Positions 16,009-25,615 of a DNA stretch of 64,000 nt are shown here, piece by piece (within the stretch, counting starts at the first letter, position 1; the number at the start of each line of letters is the position of its first letter). The position numbers were made by a program, and so were the translations under genes. The notes beneath the pieces are model-generated. The model was not told the DNA's origin and did no database searches. It saw only the letters and a list, made by a program, of their open reading frames with translations. Origin of the DNA: Sinosporangium siamense (lineage in GTDB: Bacteria > Actinomycetota > Actinomycetes > Streptosporangiales > Streptosporangiaceae); contig NZ_BOOW01000022.1 of assembly GCF_016863435.1 (NCBI RefSeq), forward strand, positions 62,001-126,000. The letters are read 5' to 3'.

Positions 16009-17571
16009 TCAGGTCGGGATCACCGTGTTGAGGCGCTCCTGGCGCAGGCGGTTGTACCACCCGTCGTCGATGGGGGCCAGGGGGCCGACGATCCAGCTCA
16101 TCAGCAGGTCGGCGAGGGCCGGGTTGCGGGCCAGGGCGGGGCCGTGGAGGTAGGTGCCGACGACCTTGCCGGCGTAGCAGCCTTCGGTGCCGTCGCCGTT
16201 GCCCGTGCCGACCACGGTCTGGGACAGCGGCCGCACGCCGGGACCCAGGTGGGTGACGCCCATGTGGTTCTCGAAGCCGGTCAGCGTGGGGAGCTCAAGG
16301 GCCGGGTCGACGTTGGCCGCGAGTTCGCCCACGGCGCGGCGCTGGCCGCGCGTGCTGGAGATGTCGAGCAGCTCGATGCCCGCGACGGGCTGGCCTTCCT
16401 CACCGCCGAAGGCGCTCCCCATGATCTGGTAGCCGGCGCACACCGCGAGCAGGGCGGCGCCCTGTCCCACGGCACGGTGGAGCCCGCCGTCGCGGCGCAG
16501 GCGGTCGGCGGCGAGGATCTGCGGACGGTCCTCACCACCGCCGATCAGGTAGATGTCGCCCCCCTCGGGCACCGGGTCGGCGGAGCGGACGTGCACGATC
16601 TCGACGGGGATGCCGCGGGCGCGGGCCCGCTGCTCAAGGACGAGCACGTTGCCCTGGTCACCGTATGTGCTCAGGAGGTCGGGATAGACCCAGACCAGGC
16701 GGAGGACGCTCTCCCCGCCACTGTTGGTCCCCGAGTGGGCCGTCGTCTCGGGGTGGGCGGCCTCGTAACTGTCGGCCGCATATCCATCGGGGTAGGAGTC
16801 CTGGGCGGCGGCGTGCCCTTGGTCGTAACCGGACTGGGCATGCGGCTGGTTATAGCCCGGCTGGGCATGACTCTGGTCGTAGCCGCCCTGGCCATAGCCG
16901 GGCTGGACATGTCCCTGGTCATAGCCGCCCTGGTCATAGCCGCCCTGGTCATAGCCGGGCCGCGCGTGCCCCTGGTCATAGCCGGGCTGCGCGTGTCCTT
17001 GGTCGTAGCCGGGCTGGGCATGGCTCTGGTCGTAGCCGGGTTGCGCGTGCCCCTGGTCGTATTCATAACCGGGCGCCTGATATTCGCCCGGGTAACCACC
17101 CTGAGCATGCCCCTGGTCGTGGCCGGGCGTGTGCCCGGAAGCCTGATAGCCACCCTCGTGGCCGGGCTGCGAATGCCCGTGGGCGTGACTGCCGGGAGCC
17201 TGGTGCTCACCCGGGTAACCGTGACCGGGTGCCTCATAACCCCCCGCCGGATAACCGGCGTGCGGGTCATATCCCCCGGGGTAGGACGCCTGCCCCTGCT
17301 CGTATTGACCCGCGTGGCCGCCCGCAGGGTAGCCCCCCTGGTCGTAACCACCGGTCTGGCCCACCTGAGCATAACCATGGTCCACACCGGCCTGGGGATA
17401 ACCCGGTTGCTCTCCCGGCTGCGGCCCTCCCGGCTGCGGCTGCTCGGCGGGGGCGCCGAACATGTGCCCGTTGACCGGCCTGCCGTCGGGCAGGCGGCGG
17501 GCCACCGTGGGGTCGTCGTGCTCGGACCCGCCGTATGGGCCGGCGTTGCCGTATCCACCGTCAGACTGCAC
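16009..17571 (-). CDS. gatD: Lipid II isoglutaminyl synthase glutaminase subunit GatD with long Gln/Gly/Tyr/His-rich N-terminal extension
   Basis: GatD releases ammonia from glutamine for MurT to amidate the D-Glu of lipid II. Residues 288-520 are the class-I glutaminase-like domain: LRLVWVYPDLLSTYGDQGN, nucleophile Cys378 in LLAVCAGYQIMG, and His476 in GTYLHGPA. Residues 1-287 are unusual low-complexity sequence with nine-residue repeats such as GYDQGHAQP (about 170-254). No ATG or GTG lies just before the catalytic domain, and the upstream ATG overlaps the murT stop by 11 bp, so the extension is probably translated. Normal GatD proteins are about 240 residues. Confidence 0.88.
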   Translation of the reverse strand: MQSDGGYGNAGPYGGSEHDDPTVARRLPDGRPVNGHMFGAPAEQPQPGGPQPGEQPGYPQAGVDHGYAQVGQTGGYDQGGYPAGGHAGQYEQGQASYPGGYDPHAGYPAGGYEAPGHGYPGEHQAPGSHAHGHSQPGHEGGYQASGHTPGHDQGHAQGGYPGEYQAPGYEYDQGHAQPGYDQSHAQPGYDQGHAQPGYDQGHARPGYDQGGYDQGGYDQGHVQPGYGQGGYDQSHAQPGYNQPHAQSGYDQGHAAAQDSYPDGYAADSYEAAHPETTAHSGTNSGGESVLRLVWVYPDLLSTYGDQGNVLVLEQRARARGIPVEIVHVRSADPVPEGGDIYLIGGGEDRPQILAADRLRRDGGLHRAVGQGAALLAVCAGYQIMGSAFGGEEGQPVAGIELLDISSTRGQRRAVGELAANVDPALELPTLTGFENHMGVTHLGPGVRPLSQTVVGTGNGDGTEGCYAGKVVGTYLHGPALARNPALADLLMSWIVGPLAPIDDGWYNRLRQERLNTVIPT

Positions 17572-18796
17572 GCCCGAACTCCGATCGAATCTGCTGGAAA
17601 GCCGTGTAGTTCGCGATCACATCGATCCGCCCGGGGGCCTGGGAGGCCATGGCCTCGCCGAAGCTGCCGCAGAGCTGGAACGGCACCTCGGCGACGTCGA
17701 GCCGGAGCGCGAGGTCGAGGCGGCGCTCGCCGGTCACGAAGACGGGCCGGCCGCGCAGGATGCGATAGTCGACGTCCCACAACCACGAGGTGTCGCGGCC
17801 GTCGGGGCCCTGAGCGTTGACCGACAGGATGATCGGAAGGCCGGGGTCGGTGACGTCGAACGCCTCCAGCCACCCGGCGGGGTTCTTGGCCAGGAGAAGC
17901 CGGGCCTGACGGCCGTCGCGCTCGACGGTGGTGTAGCGGCCGGCGACCGAGCGCACGGTGCGGAGCCGGGGCAGGGCCCGCTCGACCGGCAGGCCGAACG
18001 CGTCGGCCACGGCGAGGGCCATGACGGCGTTGGAGCGGTTGGCGAGGCCGGGCAGCTCGATCTGCAGCGGGATGCGGTTGCCATAGGGGTCGATGACGGC
18101 GTCGTCGTCAAGGTGCCAGTCGGGCTCGGGCCGGTGGAAGGTGCATTCGCGGCACGCCCAGTCGGCGTTCTTGCGGTCGAGCGGACCGCCGCACTCGGGG
18201 CAGCACCACGAGTCCTCTTTCCAGCGCTGCCCGCCGGCGACCCAGGTGACCTTGGCCGCCGTGGAGGCGCCCCAGGTGACCAGCGGATCGTCGCAGTTGG
18301 CGATGACATGAGCGGGTTTGCCCTCAAGGGCACGTCGCCACTTTTGCGCCAGCAGCCAGATCTCGGCCGCACGGTCCATTTGGTCGCGGCTGAGGTTCAT
18401 GAGGCAGAGCACCCCGGCCTCGGTCGTGGCGAGCACCTCGGGAAGGTATTTCTCGTCGACCTCAAGCACGCCGTAGGGCGCGTGTTTGGCCTGGGAGAGC
18501 GCGGACACGTGGCCGGCGGGCATGTTGGCGCCGAAGGCGTTGCTCGCGACCTCACCGAGCTCCTGGAGCGCGGCGGTGATCAGCCGGGTGGTCGTCGTCT
18601 TGCCGTTGGTCGCGCTGACGAGGGCCAGCTTGCGGTCGCGGGCGAGTTTGCGCAGCAGGTCGGGTTCGAGCACGAGGCCGACCCGGCCGCCGATCACGGA
18701 CCCGTCGCCGCGCCCGGTGACCCGCGACAGCGTGGCCGCCGTGCGTCCGAGGGCGCTGGCGAGTTGCGCCCGCAGGGGTAGCTGGCTCATCTGCAC
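17561..18796 (-). CDS. murT: Lipid II isoglutaminyl synthase subunit MurT
   Basis: MurT is the ATP-dependent Mur-ligase-like subunit that amidates the alpha-carboxyl of D-glutamate in lipid II using ammonia from GatD. It has 411 residues. The P-loop SATNGKTTTTRLI is at 61-73. A zinc ribbon inserted in the central domain shows CPECGG and CREC about 15 residues apart. The C-terminal DUF1727 domain follows. An alternative ATG two codons downstream (18790) is possible. It is translated ahead of gatD with an 11-bp overlap, the usual murT-gatD operon. Confidence 0.94.
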   Translation of the reverse strand: MQMSQLPLRAQLASALGRTAATLSRVTGRGDGSVIGGRVGLVLEPDLLRKLARDRKLALVSATNGKTTTTRLITAALQELGEVASNAFGANMPAGHVSALSQAKHAPYGVLEVDEKYLPEVLATTEAGVLCLMNLSRDQMDRAAEIWLLAQKWRRALEGKPAHVIANCDDPLVTWGASTAAKVTWVAGGQRWKEDSWCCPECGGPLDRKNADWACRECTFHRPEPDWHLDDDAVIDPYGNRIPLQIELPGLANRSNAVMALAVADAFGLPVERALPRLRTVRSVAGRYTTVERDGRQARLLLAKNPAGWLEAFDVTDPGLPIILSVNAQGPDGRDTSWLWDVDYRILRGRPVFVTGERRLDLALRLDVAEVPFQLCGSFGEAMASQAPGRIDVIANYTAFQQIRSEFGRAV

Positions 18797-19040
18797 TCCC
18801 TGAACATTGCGGCCCCGCGCCTCATGGGGCTAGGGGAAGAGAAGCGGCACGATCCCACTGTGGATCTCCCGGATTCGCGGCACACTCCGCCGATCGTACG
18901 GCAGGTTGCGCGTGCGCGTCCTCGCCGCCCGCACGCCGGACAGGCCGGACGCGGACGGATTCGATGGCGCGGCGGCGGGAGTGCGCTCCCCGCCGAGCGA
19001 GGGAGAGTACGGAACATCTCGCATGGCCGGTGAGCACGGA

Positions 19041-22000
19041 TCATCCCGCCTCGCCGTTCCTCTCGGCGAACGAGATCTCGGTTTCCCGCTCACCTTCGTG
19101 GTCGAAGGGCATGACGAACCGCCGCGGCCAGCTCAGCACGGTCTCCACCCACCCGGCGCCCATGGTCTGCGCCACGTGCCGGGTCCGGCCGGCCGGTTCG
19201 ACGCCGAGGGCGACGGTCATGATGTCTTCCTGCACCATCTCGTGCTCGTCGTCGCCGAGGATGACCCGCCACGCGACGACGCGGTTGCGTTCGATCTCCA
19301 TGGACAGCGGGTGGTGGCGCAGGGCACGGGCGCGGTGACCGAGAAGCTCGACGTGGTCGTCGGCGGTGGCCACGCCCGGCACCGGCCGGCGGGGGTGGGG
19401 CCGTCCGGCGGCGTCGGTGCCGAACAGCGGATAGTCGAGGGTCGGCGCCGGGCTGCGCAGATCGGGGGCGGGGTGACCGAAGGGGAAGAGTTTGTCCACT
19501 TCGTGCAGCCACCGCACCTGCGGGATCACCCACGAGGGGCCGAGCCGGTCACCCGCCTGCGGCCCCTCGCCGCCGGGGTCGAGCAGCGCCGCCGCGGTCG
19601 CGGTGGCCTTCTGGGTGAGCAACGACGGATCGAACCACGTGCGCAGGGACCAGGCGCGGCGGGTCACCGCACGCTCGGTGAGGGTGGCGAGCAGGCATTC
19701 GCGCCGCCTGGTGGGCGGCTCCGCCCAGAGCTCGGCGAGCGCGCGGGGCACGCCGGGCAGGCTGCGGTTGGTGCAGAAGGCGAGCACGACGGTGTCGGTC
19801 CAGATGCGTAACCACGCCCACTCGGGCGCGTCGGCGAGGAGGTCGGCCTCGCGGAGCTCGAAGAGGGTGCACGCCTTGCCGTCGCGGCATTCGGCGCCGC
19901 ACCCGGCCGAGCGGCGGCCCCGGATCGGCGGGATCGGCCCGAGCCCCGGCCGCTCGCGCCCCTCCCCCAGCGGCACACGCACACGCAGCGGCCGGTCCAT
20001 GCCGTCGGCGAACACCGCGGCGACACCCGGCTGGAGGGAGACGACCTGGCGCGACTGCTCCTCACTGAGGTTCATGGCCGCGCCGACCAGGTGCCTGTCG
20101 TCCTCGGCGGGCAGGCGGTGCACCACTTTGAGGGCCGTGTTCTTGACCACGTCGGACACGAGCTTGGTGGGGATCTGCTCGGCGACGACGATGCCTTCGC
20201 CGTATGCCCGGATCTCGGCGAGCATGCCGGCCAGCAGCTCGACGGCGTGAGTGGAGGCGCGCCCGGCGCCGCGGTCGCGGAGGAGGCGGTGGGCCTCCTC
20301 GATGACGATCACGTGCTGGAGGCCGGTCGACCGCTCTTGGCGGGCTCGCATGCGCAGGTGCTCGACGATGCGGATGATGAGCGTGCCCATGAGGAACGCC
20401 TTGTCCTCGTCGTTGGCGACGTCCTCGATGGCGAGCACCACGTTGCGCTGGAGCAGGCCGCCGATGTCGGCGGGGTGGCCGCCTTCGAAGAAGCGCCCGG
20501 CGGAGCCGACGCGCAGCGAGCGCAGGCGCAGGGAGATGAAGCCCTCGACGTCGGCCTGGACCTCCCTGCCGTAGCCGATCTCCTTGATCACGTCCATGGC
20601 CTGGGCCTGGAGCTGCTCCAGCGTGGGAACGGCGGGGCCGACGCCCGCACCGGGGACGCCGCCGCCGGTCACGACGTCCCAGCCGTTGGCCTCGTAGACG
20701 CGTTGCAGGGACAACGACATGATCTGCGGGAAGGGCTCCTCGGCGTCGAAGGCCGCCATGAACAGCGCCCGGACCATGTCGATGTGCGCCTGCACGGGGT
20801 AGCCGGGCTCGGGTTCGAGGGGGTTGACGCTGAAGGGCACGTTGTCGGGCGCCGACGGGTTGATCACGGTCAGCGGGGCGAGATGCTCGATCCGCCCGGC
20901 CATGGCGGCGTATTCGGATTTGGCGGGCTCGATGGCAAGCCAGGGAATGCCGGCGGCGGTGAGCTGTTCGAGCATGTGACGCACGGTCTGCGACTTGCCG
21001 GAGCCCGTCGCCCCGGTGACGAACGCGTGCCGGTTGAGGGAGGCGAGGGGCACGCGGAACGTTCCGACCTCGCGGTCCTGCCCGTCGACGATGGCGCCGA
21101 GATCGACGACCTCGTCGGTGGAGACGTCGGCCTCGGAGGTGACGTCGAAGTAACCCGCGTCGAGCACCCGCACACCCGGCACCTCACGGCGGGGCAGCCC
21201 CGCGAGCGCGGCCAGCGCCCCCGCGGTCGCGGCGAACGGCGAAGCCGGGCCTTCGGACGGCTCTTTCAACGTGATGGCTAGCGCCTCGGCCAGGCCGTAG
21301 ACGCGCTCGGTGCGCTCGCCGCCGTTCGCGCGCAGGCCGGACAGGGCGGTGCCGAGGCGGTAGGGGTGGTGGCTCATCTCCACCGACCCCACCAGCACGG
21401 GGGCGATCTGCCGGAGCTCGTCGAGGTTGGCCGCCCCGGCCAGCACGCGCACGTTCCACAACCCGGCCTCGCGGAAGGCGTCGAGCTCCTGCATGCGGCG
21501 CTCGGCCCGCTCGGCGTTGAAGCGCGACCTCTCGGAGGCCTCGCCGTACAGCCGGAGGACGTCGAGCTGGGTGCGCAACTCGGCCACCTCGGCGTCGAGC
21601 AGGTCGGTGGGCTCGGCCACCACCATCCACGCGAAGGGGCGCGACATCAGCGTGACGAGGGTCGACTCGAACAGCGTGGGCCGGGTGAGCTCGTCGGGGT
21701 CGGACTCGCGGCGGCCGGCGAGCGGCGGGGCCTGGCGGCCGGGGCACGGGGTCCAGACGAGGTCGGCGAGGTCGGCGAGCCATTCGTCGCCGACGGGGAC
21801 GCCGCGCGCCCCGCCGGGGAACAGCAGCGGCTGGGGGCCGGCGGGCCGGGTGTCGAGGGCGGGAGCGGCCGAGCGGCGCGGCGGGCGGGGCGGGGTCAGC
21901 GGCCCCGCGTTGGTGATGAGCTCGAGCGGGGCGCCGGCGCCCCGCGACAACCAGCCGATGACGAACGCCCGGTCGCGCTGGGCGGAGGAGAGCACGGCGG

Positions 22001-22130
22001 GCAGCACCGTCACGAAGTCCCACTCGGCGGACGAGCTGCGCGAGGGCGCGGTGACCGCCTGAACGCGGAACCACGGCCCGCGCAGAGCCGAGGGCGGACT
22101 GGGCGCTCCCGGGGGCACACTTGGCTGCAT
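19041..22130 (-). CDS. HerA/FtsK-like ATP-binding protein
   Basis: This 1029-residue AAA-type motor ATPase resembles the HerA-like group. The Walker A GATGSGKS is at residues 373-380 after a beta-barrel-like HAS region (about 320-360). Walker B IVIEEAHRLL lies near 615. MVRALFMAAFDAEEPFPQIM and a later Cys-rich CGAECRDGKACTLFELREA segment (about 745) are seen, and a 280-residue C-terminal domain is unassigned. No membrane segment is evident. HerA-like motors translocate DNA or peptides. It lies 148 bp downstream of the membrane-bound degenerate ATPase, which suggests that the two act together. Confidence 0.75.
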   Translation of the reverse strand: MQPSVPPGAPSPPSALRGPWFRVQAVTAPSRSSSAEWDFVTVLPAVLSSAQRDRAFVIGWLSRGAGAPLELITNAGPLTPPRPPRRSAAPALDTRPAGPQPLLFPGGARGVPVGDEWLADLADLVWTPCPGRQAPPLAGRRESDPDELTRPTLFESTLVTLMSRPFAWMVVAEPTDLLDAEVAELRTQLDVLRLYGEASERSRFNAERAERRMQELDAFREAGLWNVRVLAGAANLDELRQIAPVLVGSVEMSHHPYRLGTALSGLRANGGERTERVYGLAEALAITLKEPSEGPASPFAATAGALAALAGLPRREVPGVRVLDAGYFDVTSEADVSTDEVVDLGAIVDGQDREVGTFRVPLASLNRHAFVTGATGSGKSQTVRHMLEQLTAAGIPWLAIEPAKSEYAAMAGRIEHLAPLTVINPSAPDNVPFSVNPLEPEPGYPVQAHIDMVRALFMAAFDAEEPFPQIMSLSLQRVYEANGWDVVTGGGVPGAGVGPAVPTLEQLQAQAMDVIKEIGYGREVQADVEGFISLRLRSLRVGSAGRFFEGGHPADIGGLLQRNVVLAIEDVANDEDKAFLMGTLIIRIVEHLRMRARQERSTGLQHVIVIEEAHRLLRDRGAGRASTHAVELLAGMLAEIRAYGEGIVVAEQIPTKLVSDVVKNTALKVVHRLPAEDDRHLVGAAMNLSEEQSRQVVSLQPGVAAVFADGMDRPLRVRVPLGEGRERPGLGPIPPIRGRRSAGCGAECRDGKACTLFELREADLLADAPEWAWLRIWTDTVVLAFCTNRSLPGVPRALAELWAEPPTRRRECLLATLTERAVTRRAWSLRTWFDPSLLTQKATATAAALLDPGGEGPQAGDRLGPSWVIPQVRWLHEVDKLFPFGHPAPDLRSPAPTLDYPLFGTDAAGRPHPRRPVPGVATADDHVELLGHRARALRHHPLSMEIERNRVVAWRVILGDDEHEMVQEDIMTVALGVEPAGRTRHVAQTMGAGWVETVLSWPRRFVMPFDHEGERETEISFAERNGEAG

Positions 22131-22278
22131 TGGACTCCCGCCATCGATCGGGGACAGCTCCGGCCCCCGGACTACGATCTTGCGACGATCAAGCTCTCAC
22201 ACGCCTCTTGGTTGTCCCATTACTCAGACTCATGACATCGGCACCACCGTCGTGGTCGAACGAATCCGGCAGATGCCC

Positions 22279-24456
22279 TCATCTCCGTCTGCGCCAGTCG
22301 AGGCGGGGCGGCGGCGGGCCCAGGTTGGGCGGCGGCGGGTCGTCGTCGTCAAGGCGGTGGTCGAGCCGGTCGTCGAATCCATCGTCGAGCCGGTCGGCCG
22401 GCCTGTCGTCGTACAGGTCGTCGTGCCGGTCGTCGGCGCGCTCATCCAACCGGTCCTCCAGCACATCGCCGATCACTTCGTCCGCCGGGGCGCGTGTCTC
22501 AGTGGCGGGCATCTCGGGCGCGGCGGGCGGCGGCACGGGCGGGGTGGGCGCCGACTTCGAGACACGCTCATGCCGGCGGGTGACCGGGCGTTCGGGCTCC
22601 GGCGGGACGGTGGGGATCTGCGGGACGTCGGTGACGTCCTCGAACTCCGCGAGGGTGGTCTTGGGGAAGGCGAGGATCGCCGGGTTGGCGTCGGCGAGGC
22701 GGACGCGGCGGCCACTGGCGGTGGCGTCCGTGACGATCACGGAGGTGGTGGGGAGCTGCTGCAATTGGTGGGGTTCGACGAGGAACTCCCGCGACCGCTG
22801 GAGCACCCGCTCCGTCTCCTCGATCTTGGTCGAGGTGCGGCCCCATTCGGTGGATTCGGTGATGTCCTCCTTCAGATCCGCCGGGTCGACGTCGCGCTCG
22901 TCGCCGCCGTCCTCTGCCAGGCCGATGGTGGAGGTGTAGTCCGCCGACAGGCCGCCCGCGACGGACGCGCCGATGGTCTCGGTGAGCTGGGCCAGCTCCA
23001 GCCGGTGCTCGGTGCCGACGTGCTCGCTCGCCACGCGGGCGTCCTCGGCGTTGCCGAGGCGCATGAATGCGACCGCCGCGTGGCCGCGGCCGAGCCGCTC
23101 CCGCACGGTCGGGGTGAGCGAGCGGTAGGTGAGCACGAGCCCGGTGCGGGAGGTCTCGCAGGCGTCCATGAGGCGGTCAAGGACGTCGCCGCGTAGTTTG
23201 TCGGCGCCCGCGACGATGAGCGTGTGATACCAGGGCCGCCCGGCGGTGGGCGACTGGCGAAGGATGTGGGTGAGGGCGGTGGCGACATATGTGCCGAGCA
23301 CCCGGTTGCCGAAGACCCCGGCCTGGCGGTCCATCGAGACCACGCGCAAACGGGCCGGCGGCAGCCGTACCGCCTCCGAGCCGAGCGTCTCCAGCTTGCG
23401 CAGCTGCGATTCGAGCGCCCAGGCGCGCTCGATCACCACGCGGTCGCTGACGCCGCGGCCGAACAGCGTGCCGATGCGCTCGAACTGCTCCGGGGTCAGC
23501 AGGCCGGAGCCGAGGTCCCGGCGCGGGTCGCCGACCTGCGCGAGTGCCCGCAGGGCCGCGGTGACCTGGTTGATGGTCGCGTTCTCCCCCAGCACCTCGA
23601 GGACCCGCTCCAGGATGGCGTTGTCGAAGGAGAGGTCCCGGGTCGTACGGTGCTCCTCGCTGACGCTCACCACGTGCGCGAGCACGTCCGCGAAGGCCTC
23701 GGGGGCGAGGGTCGCGCCGAGGTCCAGCCGCGGCAGGTCGGTGGGCAGCACCCAGACCAGCGGATCGTCGCCGCCCCGCCGCGCGAGCTCGATCAGGTCG
23801 CTGGCGATCGCGCCCTCGGACAGGTCGAGCACGGTGAGGTGGCCGCCGCTGTAGAGGCGGGTGGCCCCGATCAGGGTCACGAGGGCCGACCAGCCGGGAA
23901 TCGTGCCGCCGGCGACGTCGATGCGGTCGATCTCGTCCGGGACGGCCACGGCGTACCAGCTCAGTTGCCGGTCGAAGCGCTCCTTGCGGCGCTGCCACTC
24001 GCGGTAGCGCTGGGCGTGCTCCTCCTGGGCCTGGTAGAGCTCGCGGTCGCGCACCTCGCGCTTGCGGTCGACCTGGGCCTGGCGCTCGCGCATGCGGTAG
24101 CGGAGGGCGAGATCGCCCTGGCGGATGGCGAAACTGCAAATCATCGCGACGCCCGCCGCCGCGACGAGGCCGATGATGGCGAAAGCCCAGGTCAGGCTGC
24201 CCATAATGGCGAGGATGAGAATGAGAAGGGCGACGACCGCGACGAATCCGCGGAAGACCTTCACGGGGCGGTTGAGGAGTTGCTCCTGCATGTGGGCACG
24301 GCGGGCCCACTCGGGATCGGCGCTTTCCGCAGGGGTCTCACCCGGGGACGGCCGCTTGGGCGGCGGGCCCGGGTCAGGGTATGGCAAGACATACTGCCAG
24401 CCCAGGTAGATGCGGTCCGCCTGGAGCTGCGCATGCTCGGGACGCACGTCCGCCAC
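22279..24456 (-). CDS. Membrane protein with a degenerate TraD/VirD4-like ATPase domain
   Basis: This is a 725-residue protein. Two transmembrane helices (about 70-88 and 91-110) are followed by a charged coiled-coil-like region (115-165). The next part looks like a coupling-protein ATPase: VAGGTIPGWS (181-190) is at the Walker A position but has Trp189 in place of Lys, then HLTVLDLSEGAI. A TraM-recognition-like segment (IVAGADKLRGDVLDRLMDAC, VLTYRSL, AVAFMRLGNAEDARVASEHV) follows around 430-510. The C-terminus is Pro-rich with an Asp/Arg tail of repeated DDR and RLDD. It probably cannot hydrolyse ATP itself. The assignment is by motif order. Confidence 0.6.
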   Translation of the reverse strand: MADVRPEHAQLQADRIYLGWQYVLPYPDPGPPPKRPSPGETPAESADPEWARRAHMQEQLLNRPVKVFRGFVAVVALLILILAIMGSLTWAFAIIGLVAAAGVAMICSFAIRQGDLALRYRMRERQAQVDRKREVRDRELYQAQEEHAQRYREWQRRKERFDRQLSWYAVAVPDEIDRIDVAGGTIPGWSALVTLIGATRLYSGGHLTVLDLSEGAIASDLIELARRGGDDPLVWVLPTDLPRLDLGATLAPEAFADVLAHVVSVSEEHRTTRDLSFDNAILERVLEVLGENATINQVTAALRALAQVGDPRRDLGSGLLTPEQFERIGTLFGRGVSDRVVIERAWALESQLRKLETLGSEAVRLPPARLRVVSMDRQAGVFGNRVLGTYVATALTHILRQSPTAGRPWYHTLIVAGADKLRGDVLDRLMDACETSRTGLVLTYRSLTPTVRERLGRGHAAVAFMRLGNAEDARVASEHVGTEHRLELAQLTETIGASVAGGLSADYTSTIGLAEDGGDERDVDPADLKEDITESTEWGRTSTKIEETERVLQRSREFLVEPHQLQQLPTTSVIVTDATASGRRVRLADANPAILAFPKTTLAEFEDVTDVPQIPTVPPEPERPVTRRHERVSKSAPTPPVPPPAAPEMPATETRAPADEVIGDVLEDRLDERADDRHDDLYDDRPADRLDDGFDDRLDHRLDDDDPPPPNLGPPPPRLDWRRRR

Positions 24457-24656
24457 CGGCCCTCCGCCGCATTAGCCACTCCGCCTCCGTGACAGCGTAA
24501 GAGGTACACCTCCCATTCGGGCAGAGTTCTGACCAACTAGCCAGATTTCTCAGCGATCAAAGAGCTCGGGACCTACTTCGAGGATCAATGCGGCGGATGG
24601 TGGCACCCATACCCATTACCATCCCTTTACATGACGTCTTCGAGGTAGAGGACCGC

Positions 24657-25229
24657 ATGAGCAGCGAACATGACAGGACGGGCGCGTGGTCCCGACCGGC
24701 CGCCGCAGACTCCTCCTGGTTCACCCCTTCCCCTAGAAGACAGCCTCGGCCCGACACCCTGGTCTGGCCACCCCCGGATCGCCCCGAGGCCAACGATCCG
24801 TCGACGGTGCCGATACCCGCGGTGACGTCTGACGGAAGACCCCGGCAGAAGGTGCCTCCCCCGGCGCAGGCCCCCTCACCCCATCAGGCCCGTCCGCCGC
24901 ACGAGGACCAGGAGCCGCACCGGGCACCGCCCCGGTTGCCGCCCCCGCGACCGCCGATGCCGCCGGACGCGATCATCACCGTCGAGCCCGCCGAGCCCGC
25001 CGAAGAACCGGTCGACATGCGCTCGGCGTCCACCCAGCCGTTCGAGGTGGCCTCGGCTCACGCCGCCCGGGACACCTCCAGCACCGGCCCCCTGGCGATC
25101 CCTCAGCGCGCCGGAGGCGGCTCCAGGAGGCGCGGAAGGGGTGGGAGCCCTACCACCGCCATTCTGATCCTCCTGGGGCTTCTCATCGTCCTGGCGATCG
25201 GGGTGGCGGTGTGGTTCGTCTTCGGCTAG
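24657..25229 (+). CDS. Proline-rich tail-anchored membrane protein
   Basis: The 190 residues are low-complexity Pro/Arg/Ala-rich and cytoplasmic up to about 165, then one C-terminal membrane helix (TAILILLGLLIVLAIGVAVW) before a short FVFG end. No enzyme domain is visible. It is divergent from the degenerate ATPase gene with 200 bp between starts and may be its partner. The ATG at 24657 is chosen because the preceding residues resemble no leader; upstream in-frame starts exist. It ends at a bidirectional terminator. Confidence 0.6.
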   Translation: MSSEHDRTGAWSRPAAADSSWFTPSPRRQPRPDTLVWPPPDRPEANDPSTVPIPAVTSDGRPRQKVPPPAQAPSPHQARPPHEDQEPHRAPPRLPPPRPPMPPDAIITVEPAEPAEEPVDMRSASTQPFEVASAHAARDTSSTGPLAIPQRAGGGSRRRGRGGSPTTAILILLGLLIVLAIGVAVWFVFG

Positions 25230-25246
25230 GGGCCCAGGACGACGAG

Positions 25247-25280
25247 AAGGCCGGCGCCCCCCTAAGGGGACGCCGGCCTT
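25247..25280. terminator. Bidirectional terminator before sseC
   Basis: AAGGCCGGCGCCCCC pairs with GGGGACGCCGGCCTT around a CTAA-type loop, with one mismatch. It serves both the plus-strand gene ending at 25229 and the minus-strand sseC. Confidence 0.8.
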
Positions 25281-25315
25281 CACCGGTGCCGATCAGGCCC
25301 GCTCGATCGATGCGA

Positions 25316-25615
25316 TCAGACGGCGACCTGAAGCTGCGAGACCTCGCCGAGGCGGGCCTCCACGTTGATGTCCTTGGTGACACCGCCACCCGCGATGATG
25401 CGGACGGTCCAGTCGCCGGGGGCCGCGAAGAAGCGGAAGACGCCCTCGTCGGACACGACGACCTCGCCGGTGAACTCACCGGCGCCGTCCAGCAGGCGGG
25501 CGTAAGCGGTGCCGGCGCCGGTCACCACACCCTGGATCACGGCCTGGGTGGAAAGATCGACCCCGGCCGGAAGCGCGACAGTCTGCTCCGGAGCAGCGCA
25601 ACCCTGAGCACTCAT
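25316..25615 (-). CDS. sseC: DUF1416 protein SseC
   Basis: This 99-residue protein corresponds to SseC of mycobacteria (DUF1416), always encoded next to a thiosulfate sulfurtransferase. MSAQGCAAPEQTVALPAGVD opens with the conserved Cys6. The rest is a beta-sandwich (VIQGVVTGAGTAYARLLDG, RFFAAPGDWTVRII). Its role is thought to be in sulfur transfer but is not established. Its ATG overlaps the sseA stop by one base (TGATG), which indicates coupling. Confidence 0.9.
   Translation of the reverse strand: MSAQGCAAPEQTVALPAGVDLSTQAVIQGVVTGAGTAYARLLDGAGEFTGEVVVSDEGVFRFFAAPGDWTVRIIAGGGVTKDINVEARLGEVSQLQVAV

Noticed and set aside
15676-17820. Plus-strand frame of 714 codons across the 59-bp repeat and antisense to gatD
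   Set aside because: It is antisense to a certain gene, crosses a repeat with non-codon period and has only low-complexity translation.
18797-19040. Short frames between murT and the HerA-like gene
   Set aside because: All six frames are partly open without protein-like content. I treat the gap as the murT promoter region.
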